This document shows positions 1-9,420 of a stretch of 64,000 nt of DNA, piece by piece. The position numbers were made by a program, and so were the translations under genes. The DNA is from Portulaca oleracea (Eukaryota; Streptophyta; Magnoliopsida; Caryophyllales; Portulacaceae), in assembly GCA_029582165.1 (NCBI GenBank), contig CM055875.1, forward strand, positions 12,191,968 through 12,255,967. Direction: 5' to 3'. Position 1 is the first letter of the stretch, and every line of letters starts with the position of its first letter. A model generated the notes under the pieces. The model worked only from the letters and a program-made list of their open reading frames with translations, made no database searches and was not told the DNA's origin.

Positions 1-600
1 GAGCAATGTTGAATATCTAACAACAATTCACCCTCAATTCTTCTGAATACATCCGTAAGAATTAGAGCTCTCATGGTTTCGAATTGATTGGTCGATGAGA
101 TACATCTTGCTAGAGATAATAATCTGCCCCACGGATTAGTGCATCTTTCAAAATTATCCCGCACCCAGCCATGGGGGGGAACACCGATTATATCCACCCA
201 AACTCTACGAGAATCAGCGTACTCATACACTGACCAAGGCTTCATCTCAGTGAACCAGTCGTTCAATTACATTGGATTCTCAAGAGCGTTCTTCATGTCT
301 TGTATCGAAGCAAATGTGAGGATGTACTTGACACAACTTAATGCAGTGATCTTTTCAAAAGGACCATAATGGTCTTTGATTAAGTAAGCCAAAGCATCAA
401 GATCTCTAGGAGCGGTTGAAGTGCAGACTAAGCTTCTGGCTAGCCATTCCATGAAATCCTCATTAACATCTCCTTTTACTTTGAGTTCTTTGTTCCCTTC
501 CTGCTTGAAACTCAGTGATTTTGGCCTCCACATCATTTTACCCTTGTTCTCTCTGGATGTCCTATATGCCCAGTCCTTTATACTTTTACGATAATATTTT
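1..600 (-). pseudogene. LINE ORF1 remnant (DUF4283-type RNA-binding protein), runs off the left edge
   Basis: Minus-strand reading from about 600 down to 1 gives the pattern of plant L1 ORF1 proteins: EWLARSLVCTS, a stretch ending in ILTFASIQDMKNAL, then WFTEMKPWS, and after a gap RRVWVDIIGVPPHGW, which matches the R-VW-GVP-HAW signature of the DUF4283 domain. Such proteins bind LINE RNA. The reading frame is broken by a TAA near 267, so the copy is dead. No zinc knuckle is visible, because that part would lie beyond position 1. The lineage is inferred from motif order only. Confidence 0.72.
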
Positions 601-736
601 TCGTTACAAATGTCATGGTGGTAATTTTGTTTAACTAATCATTGTATATATTAAGAAATTTATGATCCAAATTTTTTTACTTTGACTGCACAATTTTTAA
701 AAAAAAAACCAAATAATATGAAACGGAGGTAATATG
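601..736. repeat. A/T-rich DNA ending in a MITE-like end
   Basis: The stretch ends in ATGAAACGGAGGTAATAT at about 718-735, the usual terminal motif of Stowaway-type MITEs. I cannot find a matching opposite end, so this is at best a truncated MITE directly abutting the complete one that follows. No coding signal is seen. Confidence 0.3.
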
Positions 737-738
737 TA

Positions 739-1000
739 CTACCTCTGTCCCAAAATATTTGTCATTTTACCTAATTTTTTTGTCCTAAAATATTTGTCCT
801 ATTTACAATTTCAATAACTGTAATTACTTTTTAACCCCCAATTAATAAATTCATTTATCACTTTTTACAATTCTAACAACTATTACCTTCAATTAAAGTA
901 GATGTATTTTGGGTAAATTACAAACTTTTCACCTCAATTTCTAATATATATTGATTTTCTTAAGTCAGGTAAAAGGACAAATAATTTGGGACGGAGGTAG
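739..1000. mobile_element. Stowaway-type MITE (Tc1/mariner, non-autonomous)
   Basis: The 262-bp element has terminal inverted repeats of about 25 bp. The left end is CTACCTCTGTCCCAAAATAT and the right end, read in reverse complement, is CTACCTCCGTCCCAAATTAT. A TA dinucleotide flanks it on both sides (737-738 and 1001-1002), the target duplication of Tc1/mariner elements. The interior is A/T-rich and non-coding. TIR, TSD and size all fit Stowaway. Confidence 0.9.
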
Positions 1001-1002
1001 TA

Positions 1003-2440
1003 TGATTACAATTTAAAAAAATACTGAGTAATATTGAATTTATTACAATTTTAGATTGCTTGACATTTGTAAATTTTAATTGCCTGACACACGTTCACAC
1101 ACCACCCATGAATAAGATAGTACTCTATTATAAAATATCACCATTTCAATCTTTTTTTAAAAAAAAATTCTTTTTTCATTTTTATTGTCCAGGCCACATG
1201 ACCCATAAACCCTCTCCACCCTTTTATTTCACCAGATCTTTCTAGTTAAGCCTAGAACGGTGGCCCCTCATTCACTTCCTTCCTCTCTTGTTCCGTCGTT
1301 CGTCCCCAATTAGATCTCCTCCCTTAAACTTCCTAAAGCTCTCATTTGTTTCTTCAATCTGACATGCACAGCTTCGTAATACAATGCCCCAACCATAGCT
1401 TAAGTTGATTGAAGGGGGCCAAAGTCCCGACCAATGGAAGATGATTTGAATTATAGTTGGAGGAGGAATCAGATTGAATAGGATGTGCAAAGCTTGGGGA
1501 TATTTTAGGTTTGGTCCCGACAAATGAAAAATTCATTTGGAATTGTTTGTTCTTAGTTTATATTTCAGTATTTTAGGTTTGGTGTTAAGGTTCCTTGATA
1601 TTTTAATTGTTGATGTTAAATTTTAAACACATCAAGTCTGGATTTTACTTTCATGCATTTTGCATTCCATTTGTTTAATCTGAGTTCTTTGATTTTTCTA
1701 GTTATGTGTTCATTTCGAATTTGTTGGATCGATTTTCTTGATGTTCTGGTTTATCAATTTCTGGGTTCCGATTTACATGGTTTTTTTTTTGAATTCTGGA
1801 TTAATGTTGTTGATTCCGATTCTGAGTTCATAGTTTCTGGGTTCATATTTTTTCTTGTTATATTTGTAATCCAGTTTTTTAAATTGGTTTGTAATTACTA
1901 ATTGGAACCAATTCTTCTGTTAACATGGTTTGTTATTGGAGCCAATTCTCCGGTTATTAGTGTAAAAGTTTAAGGTTTAGCATAAAACTAAGGAGGGATG
2001 AGCATGGAGCTGGAGACAACGATTATGGGCAGTGTACTGTGAAAGGAAAAACCAACTTGTAGTTTCTCGGTCCAATTAGCAATTAGAAATTAGGGTTTGG
2101 AAAAAGGCTGGTGACTGATGAACATGGAGATGAAGATGAAGAGATGAGGAGAACTAATCGCCTACCTCTTGAAATTCGTCATCAATAAATGACAGAAATT
2201 AGGGTTTTCAAGAAATTGAGAGTTGATGAAAGAAAAGGAATGCATGAACTAAGCAGCAATTTTTAGTAATGGTATGCATGAGTCACCAAAAGTTGAGATG
2301 TCTGTAAAAGCATGAGGCAGGTGGCAGAGCAAATAGTGAATAATCAGTTGGGCCAGCCCATTAGCTACAGCACAAAACCAAGCAAGCAAGCAGCCTGCAA
2401 AACAACAACAAATTTGGGAGGCAACTCTCCCTTTCATAAT
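1003..2440. other. Non-coding A/T-rich DNA, nothing recognised
   Basis: I see no supported gene here. The stretch 1240-2200 is pyrimidine-rich and then T-rich, like a degraded leader and intron, but no ORF has a recognisable domain. Around 1040-1080 there is weak likeness to the TIR of the MITE at 29811-30283 (GACATTTGTAAATTTTAATT). A degenerate copy of that family is possible but not shown. Confidence 0.4.
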
Positions 2441-2454
2441 AGAGTATATGAATT

Positions 2455-2708
2455 TAGTCGGGTCGGGCTGGGTCAGTCATAAAAAACTAAAACTTAATCT
2501 AAGAATCTTTTTTTTAAAAAATTGTTTTTTGTCGGGTCGTCGGGCCGGGTTGGGTCATAAAAAAATTAAAACTTAATTTAAGATTTTTTTTTCAGAAAGA
2601 ATGTATTTAGTCGAGTCGTGAGGTTGGGCGGGGTCACCACCTAAAATTGTGACCTTGACCCGCATTTCTGCGCGGGGCGGGCGGGTCCTTGACCCGTTGA
2701 ACAGGTCT
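2455..2708. repeat. GGGTCGGG-rich repeat, probably a truncated hAT-type MITE
   Basis: Repeated GGGTCGGG, GGGCCGGG and GACCCG motifs alternate with A/T-rich spacers, for example AAAACTTAATCTAAG and its near copy AAAACTTAATTTAAG. The same motif style makes up the complete hAT-type MITE at 49039-49489. Clear TIRs and an 8-bp duplication are not visible here, so this is probably an end-truncated relative. Confidence 0.4.
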
Positions 2709-2851
2709 TGTTGTCGCGGGCATTTCGATTTCTCGGAAAACTTTTATAGAACTGTCGATCGTCATCGCGGGCGCTACAGAGTCGGTCGCGGGTGTCACGG
2801 CCTTTTATGTAGTTTGTAGCGGGCGCTACGCCCTAGGTCGTGGGCGCTACA
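2709..2851 (-). mobile_element. Athila-like LTR remnant B, part left of the insertion of element A
   Basis: This short piece carries the paired 14-bp GC dyads typical of the Athila-lineage LTRs in this window, plus TCTATAAAAG on the minus strand at about 2742-2751 just downstream of the dyads. The sequence resumes at 8970 after element A, as the shared CTACA shows. The left limit is uncertain. Confidence 0.45.
2764..2850 (-). promoter_or_regulatory. Two pairs of 21-bp-phased GC dyads in LTR remnant B
   Basis: Dyads lie at 2764-2777 and 2785-2798, and at 2816-2829 (perfect GTAGCGGGCGCTAC) and 2837-2850. Both pairs have starts exactly 21 bp apart. A TATA-like TCTATAAAAG follows on the minus strand at about 2742-2751. 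The regulatory role is inferred from position and symmetry. Confidence 0.55.
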
Positions 2852-4180
2852 TGATGTATTACCGGATCAAGAAGGGTTCTTGATTTCAATAATACATGAA
2901 ACACGTGTAACCAAACAACAGAAGGGGGGGGATGGTTCACGAGATTAGGGAGAGAGAAGGCGAAGGTTCTCGTGAATTAGGGTTCTTTGTGAAGGATTTT
3001 TTGCCGAGAGGGCTTTTGTGGTTTCAAGATTCAAGAAAGATTGAATCTTGAACAAGAAGGGGATGAATGAGAGGAATCTTGTATGGAGGTTAGGAGGGGA
3101 TTGACGTTGGGATGGGGAAGAGAGAGGGAGGTTGGCGTGAGATAAGAAGAGGGGAGAGGGAGAAAGTTGGCGTTTGATGTGAGAGAGAGAGTGAGGTTGT
3201 TAGGTTGTTGGAGGAGAGAGAAGGTTGTTATGGAGAGAGAGCGAAAAGAGGGGTGGCGTTGGAGAGAGGGGAAGGGTGACGATTTGTGGGGGGGGTTTTG
3301 AGGAGGTGGAGGTGGCGTTGGGATGAGGGGGGAGGATAGAGGGTTGAATGTGACTTAAGCTGTATTGTGAAGCTCACAATGTAATTACCTTAACTATATT
3401 GATAGAAAGGTAAGAACGGATAGATCTAGGTTTCCTAATTGAATCCACAAAAAGGACAACCTAGGGCTAACTTGATCTAGACCGCAACCTAGGATCAAGC
3501 TCTTCCTAACCACTTGGGTGTCAGACCAAGATACAATAGAAGAAAAGGGGTGAGAGTTTATCCAAACACTCGAGGGAAAGCTAAAAGCTTACGGGGTTTC
3601 AAATTTCTGAATTGAATTGAGTGATTGCCTTGAGAGGCTACATCCCTATTTATACTATGAGAGTCCTAAAGGGACTAAAACTCCCCAACTTGGCGTGCAA
3701 GCCAAAGAGTTCTACTACTAGTTGTCTAATCTATTCTACTCCTCCTTGGATTAGAATTCCTTATCCTAGGGGGAGTTGGTTTGTAACAAACCTTATCCTA
3801 ATAGCAAACCTTATCCTAATCATCTTGGCTTTCCTAATCCGGATTGGATTAGTTACAAAATTAGCCAATTTCTAACTAGGAATTAAATCATACGACTATT
3901 CTAGCCTAATTAAAATAAACACACCAAAAACTAACTAAGCTAAAATAATTAAATTACATCCAAAAATCAAGATTTGTAAACTTGACTTGGACGTGTGGTA
4001 CTCTTGGCCTTGGCGTGAGCTTGACCCATCTTCTAGGATGTTTGGACATCCTCTTGAAATAAGCTACACACCATATGAGTTGGTCTTTGAACTTTCACGT
4101 TGTACCCTTCATCTATGGATCGTTCCACTTCTTTGTAAATAGTTTGGATCTCCTGATTAGAAGCGGCCTGATTTCCATCA
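2852..4180 (-). repeat. 3' LTR of element A
   Basis: This 1329-bp LTR is a near-identical direct copy of 7637-8969. On the minus strand TATAAATA lies at 3647-3654, the likely LTR promoter. An 84-codon open frame at 3621-3875 (plus) is repeated identically in the other LTR and is not a gene. Confidence 0.93.
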
Positions 4181-4191
4181 TTCCCCCCTTG
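4181..4191 (-). other. Polypurine tract of element A
   Basis: On the minus strand AAGGGGGGAA directly precedes the 3' LTR. This is the expected place and composition for priming plus-strand DNA synthesis. Confidence 0.8.
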
Positions 4192-4305
4192 TTGAGAAGT
4201 GTTTGTCCTCGAACTAGGGAGGTCTTCGTTTTCATCATAGTAGGGTTTTAAATCAGCAACATTGAAAGTAGCACTTCCTCCGTAATCTTCGTTTAGTGCT
4301 AGCTT

Positions 4306-5740
4306 TTATGCATTATCTCCAACTCTTTCTAAAACTTCAAAAGGACCATCAGCTCTGGGAACTAACTTTCCTTTCCTCTTGGAGGGGAACCTCTCCTTTT
4401 TCAAGTGAACCCATACTAGATCTCCTGGTTGAAAAATAACCCTTTTCCTTTTCTTGTTAGCTAAGTCTGAAACAGATTGGGTGTACTTAGCTATTTTCTC
4501 CTTAACTTCCTCATGGAGCTTCCGTATTTCTTGGGCTCGTTTTTGGGCTTCATGGCTGAACCTTATGGCGCTGTTGATAGGCGTGAGGTCCATAGGCGTA
4601 GTAGGGTTCCTTCCATAAACAACTTGGAAAGGTGAACGACCCGTTGCCTTGCTTGGAGCCCTGTTGAATGCAAATTCAGCGTGTGGGAGAAGAGTGTCCC
4701 ATCCTTTCTTGTTCTTGGTCACTAAGGAACCTCAATAGCGAACCTAGGGTCCGATTGGTGACCTCCGTTTGACCGTCGGTCTGTGGGTGACATGCAGTGC
4801 TGAATTTGAGCTTGGTTCCCATCTTCTTCTAGAGAGTAACCCAAAAGTGGCTAAGGAACTTTGCATCCCGATCTGAGACCATAGTCCTAGGTATTCCATG
4901 GAGCCGAACGACTTCTTGGAAATATAGTTCTGCCACTCTAACTGCATCATAGGTGGTGTGACATGGGATAAAGTGAGCCATCTTTGAGAATCGATCAACA
5001 ACCACCATGATTGAATCCTTCCCACGTTGAGTCCTAGGTAGTCCCACAATGAAATCGAGACTAATATCTTCCCAAGGACCTTCAGGGATGGGCAAGGGCG
5101 TGTATAACCCTTGGGGAAGCACATGACTCTTCGATAAATTGCATGTTGAACACCTTCTAACCATATGTTCGACGTCTTTGACCATGTGGGGCCAAAAATA
5201 GTGTTCTTTCAACATCAGATAAGTCTTCTCAATACCGAAGTGTCCTACAAGGCTCCCTCCATGAACTTCTAAGATAAGAAGTTCCCTAAGACTGCTTCTA
5301 GGAATACACAGTTGATTCCCATGAAATAGAAAACCATGCTCCACGTGATACTGGTCGTTGGGGCGGTTTTTGCAGTCTACGTAGATCTCCTTGAAATCTG
5401 TATCTTCTTCATAGAGATCTTTGATGTGTTCAAGCCCTATCACACGTGAATCAAGGACTTGAAGGAGCATATAACGGCGAGAAAGGGCATCTGCTCCCTT
5501 ATTCAGATGGCCGGCTTTGTGCTGAATGACGAAGTGATAAGCTTGCATAAATTCAACCCACTTAGCATGGCGTGGATTTAACTTATGTTGGCCCTGAATA
5601 TATTTTAGTGCCTCGTGGTCGCTATGCAGAATAAATTCGTGGCCGATGAGATAGTGTCGCCAATGTTCTAGGGCACGAATAATAGCATAGAATTCCTTGT
5701 AAATGCGTCTTTGTACTTCTTCCGCATCAGAGTTTCTCAT
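4306..5740 (-). pseudogene. Element A RNase H and integrase, broken
   Basis: Reading downward from 5740, the RNase H end shows [20 protein letters not shown] and ADALSRR. The integrase zinc-finger part ([15 protein letters not shown], then CSTC) follows, then the catalytic core with [11 protein letters not shown] and [13 protein letters not shown] stands where relatives have TGG after HFWVTL near 4829. The frame shifts near 4730, and the tail [18 protein letters not shown] through FQPGDLVWVHL is in another frame. A further TAA near 4306 precedes the last part, which runs to the polypurine tract. No chromodomain is visible. Confidence 0.85.
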
Positions 5741-6161
5741 TGTAATAGGCTAAGGGCGGCCTTCTGTGTTATCTGCTCAATTCCAACTCCAGAAGCATCG
5801 CACTCCACTTCAAACCTTTAGTCAAAGCTTGGTAGAGGCAGGGCGGGCGGTCTGAGTTGAATTTTGATAGAATCAAACACTGTTGTCTTGATGGCGTCGG
5901 TGAACTCCTTGCTCTTGATGGCTTGGTCATGGGTGCCATAATCTATCTGTAGTTTTTCACGAACCTTCTGTAGAAGGAGGGTAAGCCGTGAAAGCTCCTG
6001 TTGTCGTGAATGCTAGCTGGTGTAGGCCTCTCTTTTATTGCCTTTATTTTCTCTTCATCAAACTGTATCCCATCGGTAGAGTACATAGCCAAGAAAGACT
6101 ACTTTGTTGGTGAAGAAGTGGCACTTGGCGAGATTCCCATAAAGTTTCGTGATCTAGCAAA

Positions 6162-7424
6162 TCAAGGTGGCGTGAGGTGTTGCAGATGTTCCTCCTCACT
6201 CCTGCTGTATATAAGTATATCGTCGAAGTAGACAACAACACACTTGCCGATAAGTGGCTTCAGAACCTGATTCATTAGTCTCATAAAAGTAGAAGGGGCA
6301 TTAGTTAGTCCAAAAGGCATGACTAACCATTCGTAAAGACCTCCTTTAGTTTTGAATGCTGTTTTCCATTCATCTCCGGCTTGAATCCGAATCTGATAGT
6401 ACCCGCTTCTGAGGTCTATTTTTGAAAAGACCTGGGCGCCATGTAGTTCGTCTAAAAGATCCTCAAGTCTAGGAATTGGGAACCTGTACTTGATGGTGAT
6501 CTTATTTATGGCCCTGCAGTCGATACACATTCGTTGACTTCCGTCTTTCTTTGTGACCAATAACGCTGGAACGGTGCACGGACTGAGACTTTCCCGTATC
6601 ATACCCTTTGCTAACAGCTCATCAACTTGCCTTTGGATCTCCTATGTGTCGCTAGGGTTCATGCGGTATGCCGGTTTGTTTGGTAAGACTGACCCCGGGA
6701 CTAGATCAATCTTATGCTGAATGTCTCGCTCAGGTGGTAAACCTGGCGGCATCTCTTCTGGGAACACATGAGAATATTGTTCCAAAAGAGGGGTGACAAG
6801 GGGGTGGACGTCAACTTCGTGAGTTGGGATGTCAGGTGGGGAAGTTTTGTGGCTGGATTCGGTGTTTAGGTTCAAGAGAATGATCTCTTTATGCTCACTG
6901 AACTCATGATGTTCAGCTGATATGGAAGGGATTGGATCTGGATCATTCGCTTTGGGTTGGGACGGAAAGGTTACTTTCAGTGGAGCTAGGGTGATTTTTT
7001 TGTGGTTGAACCTGAAGGTGTAGGTGTTGGCTCTTCCATCATGTATCACACTCCTGTCAAATAACCAGGGTCTTCCCAACAAAAGATGACAAGCATCCAT
7101 AGGCAAGATATCACACCAAATAGAATCTTGATAGTTCTTGCCAATGGAAAAGCTTACCAAGCATTGATGAGTAACTTGTAGTCCTTCACCCTGATTGAGC
7201 CATTGGATGGTGTAGGGCTTTGGATGGGGACTTGTTTCCAGCTGAAGTTTGTCCACCATAGTAGTTGACGCCACATTGGTGCTGCTTCCACCATCAATCA
7301 TCAAAGAGCAGACCTTTCCTTTGATTGTGCAACGAGACTGAAAGATAGCTTCTCGTTGTTGTTGATCTTCTGGAACAATCGAATTGTTGAGGATCCTCCT
7401 CATGAAGAACAATTCGTGAGCCAT
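6162..7424 (-). pseudogene. Element A protease and reverse transcriptase, one internal stop
   Basis: From 7424 downward the frame encodes a retropepsin-like protease with LMIDGGSSTNVAS as active-site motif and LLLGRPWLFDR as the second conserved block. RT follows with [42 protein letters not shown] and the catalytic YFDD in [15 protein letters not shown] at about 6639-6641 interrupts an otherwise continuous frame; relatives have a codon there, so CAG to TAG is likely. The frame is lost near 6162, before the RNase H domain. The clade within Ty3/gypsy is not certain. Confidence 0.88.
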
Positions 7425-7620
7425 GGTAGGGCTGGAACGTCAGTTGACGTTGGGTAGGGAAGGGAATGTGTTTGGGCTGTTTGTGGAGATTAGGGTTGCA
7501 GGTTGGTACTAAAGATTTGAAGGTTATGTGTTTGGTACTGCAGGTTAAGCTTTAGACTTGCAGGTTAAGCCTTTGGATTTGAAGGTTACGTGTTTGGTTT
7601 ACACTCAACACTAACCTAGA

Positions 7621-7632
7621 GCTCTGATACCA
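7621..7632 (-). other. Primer binding site of element A (initiator tRNA-Met)
   Basis: The minus strand reads TGGTATCAGAGC, the standard complement of the 3' end of initiator tRNA-Met, four bases inside the 5' LTR. This fixes the minus orientation of element A. Confidence 0.93.
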
Positions 7633-7636
7633 CTTT

Positions 7637-8969
7637 TGATGTATTACCGGATCAAGAAGGGTTCTTGATTTCAATAATACATGAAACACGTGTAACCAAA
7701 CAACAGAAGGGGGGGGGGGATGGTTCGCGAGATTAGGGAGAGAGAAGGCGAAGGTTCTCGTGAATTAGGGTTCTTTGTGGAGGATGTTTTGCCGAGAGGG
7801 CTTTTGTGGTTTCAAGAGTCAAGAAAGATTGAATCTTGAACAGGAAGGGGATGAATGAGAGGAATCTTGTATGGAGGTTAGGAGGGGATTGACGTTGGGA
7901 TGGGGAAGAGAGAGGGAGGTTGGCGTGAGATAAGAAGAGGGGAGAGGGAGAAAGTTGGCGTTTGATGTGAGAGAGAGAGTGAGGTTGTTAGGTTGTTGGA
8001 GGAGAGAGAAGGTTGTTATGGAGACAGAGGGAAAAGAGGGGTGGCGTTGGAGAGAGGGGAAGGGTGACGATTTGTGAGGGGGTTTTGAGGAGGTGGAGGT
8101 GGCGTTGGGATAAGGGGGGAGCATAGAGGGTTGAATGTGACTTAACTGTATTGACAGAAAGCTCACAATGTAATTACCTTAACTATATTGATAGAAAGGT
8201 AAGAACGGATAGATCTAGGTTTCCTAATTGAATCCACAAAAAGGACAACCTAGGGCTAACTTGATCTAGACCGCAACCTAGGATCAAGCTCTTCCTAACC
8301 ACTTGGGTGCCAGACCAAGATACAATAGAAGAAAAGGGGTGAGAGTTTATCCAAACACTCGAGGGAAAGCTAAAAGCTTAAGGGGTTTCAAATTTCTGAA
8401 TTGAATTGAGTGATTGCCTTGAGAGGCTACATCCCTATTTATACTATGAGAGTCCTAAAGGGACTAAAACTCCCCAACTTGGCGTGCAAGCCAAAGAGTT
8501 CTACTACTAGTTGTCTAATCTATTCTACTCCTCCTTGGATTAGAATTCCTTATCCTAGGGGGAGTTGGTTTGTAACAAACCTTATCCTAATAGCAAACCT
8601 TATCCTGATCATCTTGGCTTTCCTAATCCGGATTGGATTAGTTACAAAATTAGCCAATTTCTAACTAGGAATTAAATCATACGACTATTCTAGCCTAATT
8701 AAAATAAACACACCAAAAACTAACTAAGCTAAAATAATTAAATTACATCCAAAAATCAAGATTTGTAAACTTGACTTGGACGTGTGGTACTCTTGGCCTT
8801 GGCGTGAGCTTGGCCCATCTTCTAGGATGTTTGGACATCCTCTTGAAATAAGCTACACACCATATGAGTTGGTCTTTGAACTTTCACGTTGTACCCTTCA
8901 TCTATGGATCGTTCCACTTCTTTGTAAATAGTTTGGATCTCCTGATTAGAAGCGGCCTGATTTCCATCA
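7637..8969 (-). repeat. 5' LTR of element A
   Basis: This 1333-bp LTR begins TGATG and ends ATCA, and is near-identical to 2852-4180. One visible difference is a small indel near 8145-8160 against 3357-3377. TATAAATA lies on the minus strand at 8436-8443. The outer flank is the CTACA duplication at 8970-8974. Confidence 0.93.
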
Positions 8970-9205
8970 CTACACTTTGACCGAAATTTGATTCCCTCGC
9001 TGCTATCTTGGTCGCGGGTGTGGATGCAGGTGCGACTAGATGGATTTTGGCTAACTTTTGCTTTTTGGCCCTCTTTTCCTTCTATCCTTTCATCAACCTA
9101 TAAAAATACAAAATCATCATATTTAACTAATAACTAACGGGCTAAAACAAGCAAAATATCTTATTAAAGGTATCAATTCGGATCGAAATGAGATCGAACA
9201 ACACT
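8970..9205 (-). mobile_element. Athila-like LTR remnant B, part right of element A
   Basis: The sequence continues the LTR that element A interrupted and ends near GATCGAACA. It is followed by ACACTCCCACACAAGG and TTTTTCTCGCCTCGAGC, which resemble the polypurine-tract region and the TTTTTCTCGTCCCGAGC block just inside the LTRs of elements C and D. This makes it the 3' LTR of a minus-strand Athila-like element. The exact end is approximate. Confidence 0.45.
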
Positions 9206-9297
9206 CCCACACAAGGTTTTTCTCGCCTCGAGCAAACTAAAACAATACCCTTCCTTAGAAATCAATCACACATGATCTCAAAAGGCTCTCCCTAGGT

Positions 9298-9420
9298 GGG
9301 AGGCTTGAGAACAGGAGGGGAAATAAGGGCATCCTTGAGTTCATTAAAGGCCCTCAAACAGTCATCGAAAAAGTGGAATGGTACCTCCCTAGCTAGCAGT
9401 AAAGACAAGGGCTTAGCAAT
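9298..9420 (-). pseudogene. Element B pol fragment (RT to RNase H connection)
   Basis: The minus strand reads IAKPLSLLLAREVPFHFFDD and then CLRAFNELKDALISPPVLKP. This is the stretch between RT and RNase H in Athila and other Ty3/gypsy polyproteins; element C has IARPLTDLLCKDAPFIF at the matching place. The fragment is open but isolated. It lies almost next to B's own 3' LTR, so most of B was deleted before element C landed at 9421. Confidence 0.75.

Larger units (their letters stand above)
2852..8969 (-). mobile_element. Element A: Ty3/gypsy LTR retrotransposon without gag, complete ends
   Basis: The element is bounded by two LTRs of 1329 and 1333 bp that begin TGATGTATTACC and end TTTCCATCA. 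It is flanked by the 5-bp duplication CTACA at 2847-2851 and 8970-8974. The minus strand shows primer site, protease, RT, RNase H and integrase in the Ty3/gypsy order. Gag is missing: only about 190 bp separate the primer site from protease. The LTRs differ at few positions, so insertion was recent, yet pol has several stops and frame breaks. It sits inside the older Athila-like remnant B. Confidence 0.95.

Noticed and set aside
3621..3875. 84-codon open frame, repeated without change at 8410-8664
   Set aside because: Both copies lie in the LTRs of element A, on the strand opposite to the element, and have no known domain; identity reflects LTR identity.
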